Part shown: piece after piece, positions 1 to 5,818 of the stretch
How positions within the stretch are numbered: position 1 is the stretch's first letter
Layout of the letters: each line of letters starts with the position of its first letter
Translations under genes and position numbers: made by a program
Notes under the pieces: generated by a model
Databases searched by the model: none
What the model was told of the DNA's origin: nothing
Seen by the model: the letters and a program-made list of their open reading frames with translations, nothing else
Source of the DNA: Fibrobacter sp.
Lineage (GTDB): Bacteria; Fibrobacterota; Fibrobacteria; Fibrobacterales; Fibrobacteraceae
Direction: 5' to 3'
DNA length: 7,506 nt
NCBI GenBank assembly: GCA_016295375.1
Contig: JAEDLI010000110.1
Location: 1-7,506, forward strand

Positions 1-240
1 GGCGCCGCACACGACCTGGAGCGTTTCCTTGCCGTCGTTCACGGTGGTGATGTGCAGGTGGTCGCTGTCCGGGTGGGGTTCGCAGGTGAGGACCTTCGCC
101 ACCACGAGCTTCTCGTAGACCTTGCCCGGTTCTTCCATGCCTTCGACTTCGAGGCCGATGGAGGTGAGGGCCTTTGCAACTTCTTCCGCAGATTCCGGAA
201 GATCAACGTGACGTCTGAGCCAATTCAAAGAAACTTTCAT
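1..240 (-). CDS. pheT: Phenylalanine--tRNA ligase beta subunit, N-terminal fragment (cut by window edge)
   Basis: These are the first 80 codons of the beta subunit of phenylalanyl-tRNA synthetase, the cytosolic alpha2-beta2 enzyme that charges tRNA-Phe. The protein opens MKVSLNWLRRHVDLPES, the usual PheT start. Residues 56-62 read HPDSDHL, the hallmark of the tRNA-binding (EMAP/OB-fold) domain that begins near residue 40, and the fragment stops at VCGA within that domain. Full-length PheT is about 800 residues, so roughly 90% of the gene lies beyond position 1. The ATG at 238-240 follows an AGAGGA Shine-Dalgarno sequence. A 95-base gap separates it from alr, so it probably has its own promoter. 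pheS, usually directly 5' of pheT, is not there; alr is. The identification is firm from sequence signature alone. Confidence 0.93.
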   Translation of the reverse strand, partial: MKVSLNWLRRHVDLPESAEEVAKALTSIGLEVEGMEEPGKVYEKLVVAKVLTCEPHPDSDHLHITTVNDGKETLQVVCGA

Positions 241-244
241 CTTT

Positions 245-250
245 TCCTCT
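245..250 (-). promoter_or_regulatory. Ribosome binding site of pheT
   Basis: On the minus strand AGAGGA lies 4 nt before the ATG at 238-240. It confirms the PheT start and sits immediately downstream of the inverted repeat at 253-294, so folding of the leader could affect its access. Confidence 0.7.
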
Positions 251-252
251 TT

Positions 253-294
253 GGCACGGTTTTCGCACCGTCAGATAGCCGCAAAATCCGTGCC
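253..294 (-). promoter_or_regulatory. Inverted repeats in the pheT leader (possible alternative hairpins)
   Basis: GGCACGG (253-259) and CCGTGCC (288-294) are a perfect 7-base inverted repeat with a 28-base loop. A second hairpin, ACGGT (256-260) with ACCGT (267-271) and a 6-base loop, uses part of the same left arm, so the two folds exclude each other. Both lie just 5' of the pheT ribosome binding site. No U tract follows, so this is not a standard intrinsic terminator. A regulatory role is inference; the repeats themselves are seen directly. Confidence 0.4.
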
Positions 295-314
295 TTCTTA
301 AATTTTCCCGGGTA

Positions 315-320
315 AATATA
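315..320 (-). promoter_or_regulatory. Possible -10 element for pheT
   Basis: The minus strand reads TATATT here, five of six matches to TATAAT, in the AT-rich gap between alr and pheT. The -35 position 17-18 nt upstream (TGCGAT or CTGCGA) is a poor match to TTGACA. A promoter is expected here because the gap interrupts an otherwise tight gene string, but this exact box is a weak call. Confidence 0.3.
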
Positions 321-335
321 GAAATTACGCCCTTT

Positions 336-1586
336 TTATCGCAGCGGGTATTCCTTGTATTCCTTGACGCCGAATTCCTGACGCAGGTAATCCCAGCGCA
401 CCAGACGGTTTTTCCAGTAGTACTTGCGGTACAGGCGGCGGGCTACGCGGCTGGTGAATTCATAGGGAATGGTGTGGTGGTCGTCGGCCACGCTTTCCAT
501 AGAAATGCGGTGGTCCAGTTCGCCGTTCACCACATCCACCGTTTCGCCAACCTGCACGTCGGGAATGTGGCTTACATCTACCATGGTGGCGTCCATGCAA
601 ACGCGCCCAAGGATGGGGCAGAGCTGCCCACGGATAAACAGGAATCCCTTGTTGTAGCCACCGCGGAGGTAACCGTCGCCGTAACCGATGGCCACGGTGG
701 CGATTCGAGTGGGCTGCTGTGCCATCCAGTAGCCGCCGTAACTGACCGTCTCGCCGGGCTTCACGTCGTGAATGTGGCGGATGGTGGACTTGATACGCAT
801 TACGGGCTTGATCGGCCACGGCGAAGGGGCTGCTCCCATGCAGTTGTAGCCGTAGAGGGCAAGGCCCGGGCGCACCATGTCAAAGTGGCTTTCGGGGCGG
901 GTGAGGGTGCCTGCGGAACTGCTGCAGTGGCAGATGGCTGGCCGGAGACCTTCCGCTTCCAGCACGTCCACCAGCCGTGTAAAACGCTGGATCTGGATGT
1001 CGGTCTTGGGGTTCCCCGGCATGTCGGCGGTAGCCAGGTGGGTGAACATCCCTTCGAAATGCAGGTTCTTGAGGGAGAGCGCCGCGCGGATGTTGTTGAA
1101 GTCCTCGGCGTCAAATCCGTAACGGTTCATGCCCGTATCAACGGCCAGGTGGGCCTTGCAGGTGGTGCCCGTCTCTTTCAGGAACTGGTCGAAGGCCATG
1201 GCGGTACGGATGTCCGTGATGGCGGCGGTCAGCTGGAATTCCACGAAGTAGGCGAAGTCAGAAGGAGTGCATGGGCCAAGTACCAGGATGGGCAGGTCCA
1301 TGCCGTACTGGCGGAGCAGCATGCCTTCGCTGATGTGGGCCACTCCCAGGTAGTCTGCACCGCCGAACTTGGCGGCAAAGGAGCAGGCGAGGCTCCCGTG
1401 ACCGTAGGAGTCGGCCTTTACGGGTAAGAGAATCTTGGTGTTTGCGGGAATCTGGCTGCGGATGAACTTGATGTTGTTGCAGAGGGCATCCAGGTTGATT
1501 TCAATCCAATTGGGCCTTGCAATCTTGTTCAGGTCCGGCGGATTTTTTAGAAGTTTCGGTTCTTCGCTCATGCTTGCTGTCGCCAT
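336..1586 (-). CDS. alr: Alanine racemase (PLP-dependent)
   Basis: Alr interconverts L- and D-alanine in the cytosol and supplies D-Ala for peptidoglycan. Residue numbers here count from a TTG at 1604. The PLP lysine is K63 in PVKADSYGHG, the opposing catalytic tyrosine is Y289 in TVSYGG, and the pyridine-nitrogen arginine is R245 in VRPGLALYG. TGMNRYGF (157-164), the TH of FTHL (188-189) and CMD (336-338) are also family motifs. Two things are odd. The residue usually a carbamylated lysine just before DTGM is alanine (HLAVDTGM, A154). About 40 residues follow the C-terminal YE (381-382), giving a basic, aromatic tail longer than usual. The start is uncertain: TTG 1604, ATG 1586 or ATG 1571, none with a clear ribosome binding site; ATG 1586 is chosen. 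It ends a tight gene string, with at most 42 nt between it and the lipoprotein gene. Confidence 0.93.
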   Translation of the reverse strand: MATASMSEEPKLLKNPPDLNKIARPNWIEINLDALCNNIKFIRSQIPANTKILLPVKADSYGHGSLACSFAAKFGGADYLGVAHISEGMLLRQYGMDLPILVLGPCTPSDFAYFVEFQLTAAITDIRTAMAFDQFLKETGTTCKAHLAVDTGMNRYGFDAEDFNNIRAALSLKNLHFEGMFTHLATADMPGNPKTDIQIQRFTRLVDVLEAEGLRPAICHCSSSAGTLTRPESHFDMVRPGLALYGYNCMGAAPSPWPIKPVMRIKSTIRHIHDVKPGETVSYGGYWMAQQPTRIATVAIGYGDGYLRGGYNKGFLFIRGQLCPILGRVCMDATMVDVSHIPDVQVGETVDVVNGELDHRISMESVADDHHTIPYEFTSRVARRLYRKYYWKNRLVRWDYLRQEFGVKEYKEYPLR

Positions 1587-1613
1587 AAAAAAGGTGCAAG
1601 ACAATCTAGCAAA

Positions 1614-2237
1614 TTATTCTATAGAAGAAATCCCCTTCAGGCTTTCTTCCAAGCATTCGCCCAGTAGTTTGGACAGGGCTTCCGCCGTGACTCTCGGTTC
1701 GCGACTGTCGGTGGACTTGCTCTTGTCGCACTTGCCTTCCCAGAGGGTGGTTCCTTGGAATACATCCGTGAATGAAATGCCGAGGAGCAAATGTGCCGAC
1801 TGGCCCCCACCGTTATCGACTTCTTCAAGGGCGCCGATGTTTCCAGAGAGTTCGTAATCCGGCATGGTGCCGCCCGCCGCAATGACAGACTTGAACAGCT
1901 CGCTCTTTTCGGCATATTCGGCGACAACTTGGGTAATCATGTGCTCTGGCCGGCTTGCCCACAGGTCCAGTTCGTAGAACATGAAATCGTAGGGGGATTC
2001 CCGGTAGACGATTCCCGTGCGCTGGTAGGCGGGGTCGATGGTGAATTTTTTTATGGCTACAGTTTTTTGTGCAAACTTTGCGCTTGCCTTGGGCTTAGAA
2101 ATGTTTTCTACAGCGAGGGTGTAGTACCGAGTGGGTTCTGTGGTTCCTCCACCGAAACATCCTACCAGGGCAAACGTTAGCAACAACAAGGCTGCAAGAT
2201 TCCGGGCCGCGGTACGGAATAACGAGCAATTAATCAT
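1614..2237 (-). CDS. ABC transport auxiliary lipoprotein (PqiC/YmbA-like) of the Mla/MCE system
   Basis: This 207-residue protein has a lipoprotein signal: basic N-terminus, hydrophobic stretch at about 13-26 and lipobox LVGC with the lipidated cysteine at C27. The next residue is Phe, not Asp, which by the E. coli Lol rule favours the outer membrane. The mature part begins with RYYTLAV (37-43), then a VAIKKFTIDP strand and a YDFMFYELDLWASRPEHMI segment. This fits the ABC auxiliary lipoprotein family (PF03886) found beside MCE proteins. In E. coli, PqiC is an outer-membrane partner of PqiB. The start is well fixed: ATG overlaps the mlaD stop as ATGA and is preceded by AGGAGAGG. Inferred role: periplasmic or outer-membrane docking of the lipid transporter. 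Family assignment is by pattern and context, as sequence conservation in this family is low. Confidence 0.8.
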   Translation of the reverse strand: MINCSLFRTAARNLAALLLLTFALVGCFGGGTTEPTRYYTLAVENISKPKASAKFAQKTVAIKKFTIDPAYQRTGIVYRESPYDFMFYELDLWASRPEHMITQVVAEYAEKSELFKSVIAAGGTMPDYELSGNIGALEEVDNGGGQSAHLLLGISFTDVFQGTTLWEGKCDKSKSTDSREPRVTAEALSKLLGECLEESLKGISSIE

Positions 2238-3160
2238 TTGCGCCTCTCCTTGTTTTCTGAATGGATGAGCATTGACGGGTTGTTCTTGATTTTCTGCGAG
2301 AATTCCTCCAGGTTCGAAAGCACGGCGTTCAGTTCCGTGACGGCGTTTCCAACCTGGTCTTCGTTCTTGTAAATCATCTGGTCTAGCCGTTTGGTCAACT
2401 TGTTGACCGATGCCATGGCCTGGTTCAGGTTGTCGTTGATGTTTTTTGTATCAATGGCTTCCAGTTTTTCTTTGAGGACATCCAGGTCCTCTCCTGCCTT
2501 GGCGGCAATTTTAGCCTCCTCGATTTCGGTCATGATATTTTTCATGGAACCGGCGGCTTCCGAGATGTTGCTTATGGGCTTGTCCAGATTCTGGGAGAGG
2601 CTGCTCAGGTTCTTGGTGGCCACTTCCAGGTTCTTGATAGCCTTGCTGATGTTTTCAGCATTTTCAGAAGAAAATATGTTGTTCAGGTTATGCAACAGCG
2701 TGTCGACCCGGCCGACGATGTTTCCTGCCTGGGAGGCTATTTCGTCAAAGGCGGATTCCTCTGCTGGCACAAAACCGCCTTCGGGCACGTCGGGTTCGTC
2801 AAAGTTACCGCCCGAAAGGATTATTTGTTTTTCGCCGGTAAGGGAGATGCCGTGGGTCATGTCTGCCCGCGTCCCTTTTTTGATGGGTGTCCCCTTGTCT
2901 ACGCGGAAAGAAACGATGACCTGGTTCAGGTTGGCCGAGTCGATGTGGATTCCGGTTACGTTACCCACGTCGATACCGTTCAGCTTCACGTGGGCCTCGC
3001 CGTATAGACCTGTGACGGACTTGTTGAAGATGGTGTAGTAGTTGTCGTATTCCCTGTTCAGATATGTCGAAAGCACATATCCCAGAAATACCAGGATAAG
3101 GATTCCGCATAGAAGCATGAATGCGCCAATTCGAATCCGCTCTTTTCGTGTGGTTTCCAT
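2234..3160 (-). CDS. mlaD: MlaD family (MCE domain) phospholipid-binding protein
   Basis: This is the periplasmic substrate-binding subunit of an Mla-type ABC transporter, anchored in the inner membrane. It has a basic N-terminus, one membrane segment at about residues 12-33, and an MCE domain at about 42-118. That domain shows TGLYGEAHVKLNGIDVG (50-66) and a GISLTGEKQIILSGG strand pair (104-118), matching the family pattern of small Gly-rich turns between beta strands. Residues about 150-295 are low in Pro and rich in Asn, Leu, Ala, Glu and Lys with heptad-like spacing, so a long helical or coiled-coil region is likely. E. coli MlaD is about 180 residues, so this 308-residue form has a longer periplasmic stalk. 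The ATG at 3158-3160 follows GGAG. Its 3' end overlaps the lipoprotein gene by ATGA. Confidence 0.92.
   Translation of the reverse strand: METTRKERIRIGAFMLLCGILILVFLGYVLSTYLNREYDNYYTIFNKSVTGLYGEAHVKLNGIDVGNVTGIHIDSANLNQVIVSFRVDKGTPIKKGTRADMTHGISLTGEKQIILSGGNFDEPDVPEGGFVPAEESAFDEIASQAGNIVGRVDTLLHNLNNIFSSENAENISKAIKNLEVATKNLSSLSQNLDKPISNISEAAGSMKNIMTEIEEAKIAAKAGEDLDVLKEKLEAIDTKNINDNLNQAMASVNKLTKRLDQMIYKNEDQVGNAVTELNAVLSNLEEFSQKIKNNPSMLIHSENKERRK
2243..2250 (-). promoter_or_regulatory. Strong ribosome binding site of the lipoprotein gene inside mlaD
   Basis: AGGAGAGG on the minus strand lies 5 nt before the ATG at 2235-2237 and within the last mlaD codons. With the ATGA overlap it fixes the lipoprotein start and implies translational coupling to mlaD. 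Confidence 0.75.
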
Positions 3161-3169
3161 GGTAACTCC
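3156..3169 (-). promoter_or_regulatory. mlaD translation start region, copy of the mlaF one
   Basis: The minus strand reads GGAGTTACCATGGA, with Shine-Dalgarno GGAG 5 nt before the ATG. The same 14 bases occur at the mlaF start (3957-3970). The site fixes the mlaD start and lies 4 nt after the mlaF TGA stop. Confidence 0.75.
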
Positions 3170-3172
3170 AAA

Positions 3173-3961
3173 TCAGTCCACAAAGTTAAAATGGTAATAG
3201 TCCTTGTTGTCAATCTCTTTGGGACTTTCCCTGTTAAAGAAGGATTTTAAAACGGGAAGCTCGCTTTCCATACCCTGCTGCAGAGTTCCGTCCATAAGCA
3301 CGTATCCGTCCTGTAAATAAATGAATCGGTCGCAGATAATCTTGATACTTTCCAGTTCGTGACTCACGATAACCATAGATACGCCCAGGGTATCCCTGAG
3401 TTCCAGCAGGAGTTCGTCCAGGGAGCGGGCCGTCACCGGGTCTAGGCCTGTTGACGGTTCGTCGCAGAACAGCAGTTCCGGCTTCAGGGCTATGGCACGT
3501 GCAAGGGCGGCGCGCCTCTGCATGCCTCCCGAAAGTTCCGCCGGATACTTGTGGAACGCGTGCAGCAGGTGCACCTTTTCGAGCCTGTCGGCCACGATGG
3601 CCTCCATCTGGCTCCTGGGCATGTAGGGCATACTCCGGATAAGGGGCATCATGGCATTTTCGGCGACGGTCAGGTCCGAAAGGAGTGCCCCGTTCTGGAA
3701 AAGCACGCCCATCCGCATTCGGGTGACATAGTCCAGCCCGCTTTTTGCCGAGTAGGTTTTTCCGAAATAGGTGATGTTTCCGCTGGTCGCTTTAATTAGC
3801 TTTAGGATGTTGTTCAGGAGGGTTGACTTCCCGCAGCCCGAACTTCCAAGAACCATGCGGATTTCGCCTCTCCGCACGTCAAAGGAAATGTCGTGGAGGA
3901 CTTCTTTGCCCTTGTACCCTGTTCTCAGGTGTTCTACTTTGAGAGTAATATCGTCGTCCAT
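3173..3961 (-). CDS. mlaF: MlaF-type ABC transporter ATP-binding protein
   Basis: This 262-residue cytoplasmic ATPase powers the MlaE permease in phospholipid transport. All nucleotide-binding motifs are present: Walker A GSSGCGKST (39-47), Q-loop Q89 in VLFQNGAL, ABC signature LSGGMQ (143-148), Walker B LLFCDEPSTGLD with D167 and E168, and switch histidine H201 in IVSHE. The FQNGALLSDLTVAEN stretch after the Q-loop and the LSGGM signature are typical of the MlaF/Ttg2A branch of lipid transporters. The open frame continues upstream to 4096, but that extension is out-of-frame mlaE coding sequence with an Arg/His-rich, implausible translation. ATG 3961 is chosen because GGAG precedes it and the protein then starts like other MlaF proteins. 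It begins 8 nt after the mlaE stop. Confidence 0.94.
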   Translation of the reverse strand: MDDDITLKVEHLRTGYKGKEVLHDISFDVRRGEIRMVLGSSGCGKSTLLNNILKLIKATSGNITYFGKTYSAKSGLDYVTRMRMGVLFQNGALLSDLTVAENAMMPLIRSMPYMPRSQMEAIVADRLEKVHLLHAFHKYPAELSGGMQRRAALARAIALKPELLFCDEPSTGLDPVTARSLDELLLELRDTLGVSMVIVSHELESIKIICDRFIYLQDGYVLMDGTLQQGMESELPVLKSFFNRESPKEIDNKDYYHFNFVD

Positions 3962-3970
3962 GGTAACTCC
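3957..3970 (-). promoter_or_regulatory. mlaF ribosome binding site overlapping the mlaE stop codon
   Basis: The minus strand reads GGAGTTACCATGGA, and the first G is also the last base of the mlaE TAG stop (3970-3972). This decides the mlaF start at 3961 against the longer frame beginning at 4096, and suggests re-initiation by ribosomes finishing mlaE. An identical 14-mer begins mlaD. Confidence 0.75.
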
Positions 3971-5031
3971 TAGTAGAATGCGAAACTGAAAGCGCAGTCG
4001 GCGACGATGATGCTGGAAATGGAAATGACCACGCTGGAGGTGGTGGCGTGTCCGACGGCGTCGGCACCACCGACGGCGGTCAATCCCTTGTGGCAAGAAA
4101 TCATGGTGATGAGCCAGCCAAATACCACGGCCTTTACGGTACTTTTCAAGAAAAGGATTGGTGGAATTCCGTCGCGGATTTCCTGGAAGTAATTGGCAAA
4201 GGAAATGTCAAAGAAGAAGAAGGCGATGAGGAATCCGGCAAGGCAGCCAGCAATGCCAGCGCAGAACGAAAGGATGGGCGTGCAGATGGTCATGGCGATA
4301 AAGCGGGGAACCACCAGGTACTGGACAGGAGAAATGGCCATGGCCTTGATGGCCTTGACCTCTTCGCAGACGCTCATGTTGGCAATTTCGGCGGCAATGG
4401 ATGAGCCGGAGCGGCCCGCCAGGATGATGGTGGTCAGGAGCGGACTGATTTCGGCAAAAATCAGGTAACCCAGGCCCGAGGCCAGGTAGGATCCTCCGCC
4501 TACGGCCTTGAGCATGAAGGAACTCTGCAGGGCCATGGTAAAGCATATCAGGGCCACCATTAAAAAACAGATGCCCATGGCTTCGGCACCGAGCCTGTTG
4601 ATTTGCTTAGCCGTCCCGCCGAACTTGCTTTTTCCCTTGTCGAAGTGTCCGTACAGGCTCCAATAGATGCAGGTGTTCAGGAGGACAAAAATCTTGGCGA
4701 CACTCCTTGCGACAAGAATCGTGTTTTCGCCGAGCCTTTCGAGAAAGTTCTGGTTGACCTTGTTCTTTGGGGGAATCTTTGGCTTTTTGAGGTGTTGCAG
4801 ATGAAACTTGATGTCGTCGTTAAAGTGGGTGAGGGTAAGCTTGTAACCGCTTTTTTCGCTGGTGTCTGCCAGGAGGGCGAAAAAGGCGTCTCCGCTATAG
4901 TCCATGTACTTCAGGCTCTTCCCATCCAGGAGGAGGGACCCGCGCTGCAGGGCTTTTCTGCAGTTCTGCAGCAGGACCCTGCTGTTTTCAGCGGTGAGGC
5001 TTTCCGGAAGTATGATGGTCTTGGTCTGCAT
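3970..5031 (-). CDS. mlaE: MlaE-type ABC transporter permease with N-terminal STAS (MlaB-like) domain
   Basis: This 353-residue protein is the inner-membrane permease of the lipid transporter. Residues about 1-85 are soluble and look like a STAS domain, with SLLLDGKSLKYMDYSGDAFF (32-51) matching the pattern of a buried strand followed by an Asp-x-Ser-Gly turn. In E. coli this role is a separate protein, MlaB. The permease domain fills about 95-353, with several hydrophobic segments (near 153-175, 183-205, 240-275, 298-313, 330-350). Family motifs are AGRSGSSIAAEIANMSVCEE (205-224), LVVPRFIA (239-246), and CHKGLTAVGGADAVGHATT (313-331). ATG 5029-5031 follows AGGA, which overlaps the stop of the flavoprotein gene. 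Downstream mlaF starts 8 nt after its stop. Permease identity is firm; the STAS call is strong but made by eye. Confidence 0.93.
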   Translation of the reverse strand: MQTKTIILPESLTAENSRVLLQNCRKALQRGSLLLDGKSLKYMDYSGDAFFALLADTSEKSGYKLTLTHFNDDIKFHLQHLKKPKIPPKNKVNQNFLERLGENTILVARSVAKIFVLLNTCIYWSLYGHFDKGKSKFGGTAKQINRLGAEAMGICFLMVALICFTMALQSSFMLKAVGGGSYLASGLGYLIFAEISPLLTTIILAGRSGSSIAAEIANMSVCEEVKAIKAMAISPVQYLVVPRFIAMTICTPILSFCAGIAGCLAGFLIAFFFFDISFANYFQEIRDGIPPILFLKSTVKAVVFGWLITMISCHKGLTAVGGADAVGHATTSSVVISISSIIVADCAFSFAFY

Positions 5032-5037
5032 GCAAAA

Positions 5038-5041
5038 TCCT
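5038..5041 (-). promoter_or_regulatory. mlaE ribosome binding site overlapping upstream stop codon
   Basis: AGGA on the minus strand shares its AG with the TAG stop (5040-5042) of the flavoprotein gene and lies 6 nt before the mlaE ATG. This is the same stop/Shine-Dalgarno overlap seen at mlaE-mlaF, again with 8 nt between the two coding regions. It points to translational coupling. Confidence 0.65.
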
Positions 5042-5795
5042 AGAAATTGTCATCCCGGTCAAACATGTGGGTCACGAATTCGACGACAAGTTTCTCGTAG
5101 GCTTCATCGCTAAAGATGGTTTTTTGCATAAGGTCTACGGTCTCTTTTGACAACTTGTTTGTCTTTGCAAGTTCTGCCCCGCCTTGCCAGTACCGCTTGC
5201 GCAAGATATTGAGCCTCCGTTCCCCTCCCCGGTGGTGCAGGGCCCGCATCTGTGGGCATGCTATGAGCTGGTAGCCCTCATGACCCAAGATGATGTCGAA
5301 CTGCTTTATGATGGGTTCGTAGACCACGTCCAGGTCACACCAGGCACAACTGGACAGCAAGATGATTTTCTGCCCTTCTTTCTGGAACTGGAGCCCGTGG
5401 AGGTTAGAATTGGCCGCGTTAACGCCCTCTCCCAGTTTTTGACCCATGTAGGGGTGAACCATTCCCACGATACGGTCCATCAGCACCTTCATCTGTCCGG
5501 GGACGCCGAATAGGAACAGCGGGAAACTCCAGATGACGATGTCTGAATTGATGAGTTTTTCACGGATGGCGGGAACGTCGTCGTCCTTGATGAAACAGCT
5601 TCCGTCGGGCCGGCCCCAGCAGCTAAGGCAGCCCCGGCAGGGCTTGATGTTCATCTTGTCGATGAAGATATATTCAGTTTCAAAATTTCCGTTTTCTTCA
5701 AGGCCCTGAACAAAGGCCTTGGTAGGAATCAGAGTGCCGCTCCGTTCGTTTTTGGGGCTCGCTACCATTACGAGGATTTTCTTTGTTTCTGCCAT
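5040..5795 (-). CDS. Flavodoxin-fold NAD(P)H-dependent oxidoreductase, iron-sulfur-flavoprotein-like
   Basis: This 251-residue cytosolic protein has the FMN_red/flavodoxin-like fold. It starts with a beta strand ILVMVASPK followed by an FMN-phosphate loop (SPKNERSGT, 13-21). A later strand-loop, WSFPLFLFGVPGQMKVLMDR (89-108), matches the P-x-Y/L...PG.LK...DR motif. Between them lie C53, C56, C59 and C67 (C-x2-C-x2-C-x7-C). This is the compact spacing known from iron-sulfur flavoproteins that bind a 4Fe-4S cluster, although many family members with similar cysteines have not been shown to hold one. C150/C153 and C180 are additional cysteines. The substrate is unknown. ATG 5795 has AGGA 7 nt upstream. 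It lies 23 nt after the patatin gene and 8 nt before mlaE, so co-expression with lipid genes is likely. Confidence 0.85.
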   Translation of the reverse strand: MAETKKILVMVASPKNERSGTLIPTKAFVQGLEENGNFETEYIFIDKMNIKPCRGCLSCWGRPDGSCFIKDDDVPAIREKLINSDIVIWSFPLFLFGVPGQMKVLMDRIVGMVHPYMGQKLGEGVNAANSNLHGLQFQKEGQKIILLSSCAWCDLDVVYEPIIKQFDIILGHEGYQLIACPQMRALHHRGGERRLNILRKRYWQGGAELAKTNKLSKETVDLMQKTIFSDEAYEKLVVEFVTHMFDRDDNF

Positions 5796-5802
5796 TCAAC
5801 GG

Positions 5803-5806
5803 TCCT
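5803..5806 (-). promoter_or_regulatory. Ribosome binding site of the flavoprotein gene
   Basis: AGGA on the minus strand, 7 nt before the ATG at 5793-5795, in the 23-nt gap after the patatin gene stop. It supports this start and shows no sign of a separate promoter in the gap. Confidence 0.6.
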
Positions 5807-5818
5807 AATTCCACTAAG

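Noticed and set aside
253..294. Inverted repeat considered as the rho-independent terminator of alr
   Set aside because: The long-range stem has a 28-base loop, neither fold is followed by a run of U in the direction of transcription, and the structure abuts the pheT ribosome binding site.
52..315. Plus-strand open frame opposite pheT
   Set aside because: The minus strand encodes a clear PheT N-terminus; the plus-strand frame has no recognisable content and crosses the leader.
474..1427. A 317-codon open frame on the plus strand, antisense to alr
   Set aside because: It lies wholly inside alr, whose motifs are unmistakable. Its translation is rich in Val, Gly, His and Ala with no recognisable domain, as expected for the complement of a codon-biased gene.
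1587..1613. Gap between the lipoprotein gene and alr considered as a promoter region
   Set aside because: Only 27 bases (or 9 if TTG 1604 is used), with no -10/-35 pair and no terminator; more likely read-through within one transcript.
2391..3038. A 215-codon plus-strand open frame inside mlaD
   Set aside because: It is the complement of the MCE gene, with a Ser/Phe/Met-rich translation, no ribosome binding site and no family signature.
3962..4096. Upstream extension of the MlaF frame to an ATG at 4096
   Set aside because: The extra 45 residues are Arg/His-rich and overlap mlaE in another frame; the ATG at 3961 has a good Shine-Dalgarno sequence and the expected MlaF N-terminus.
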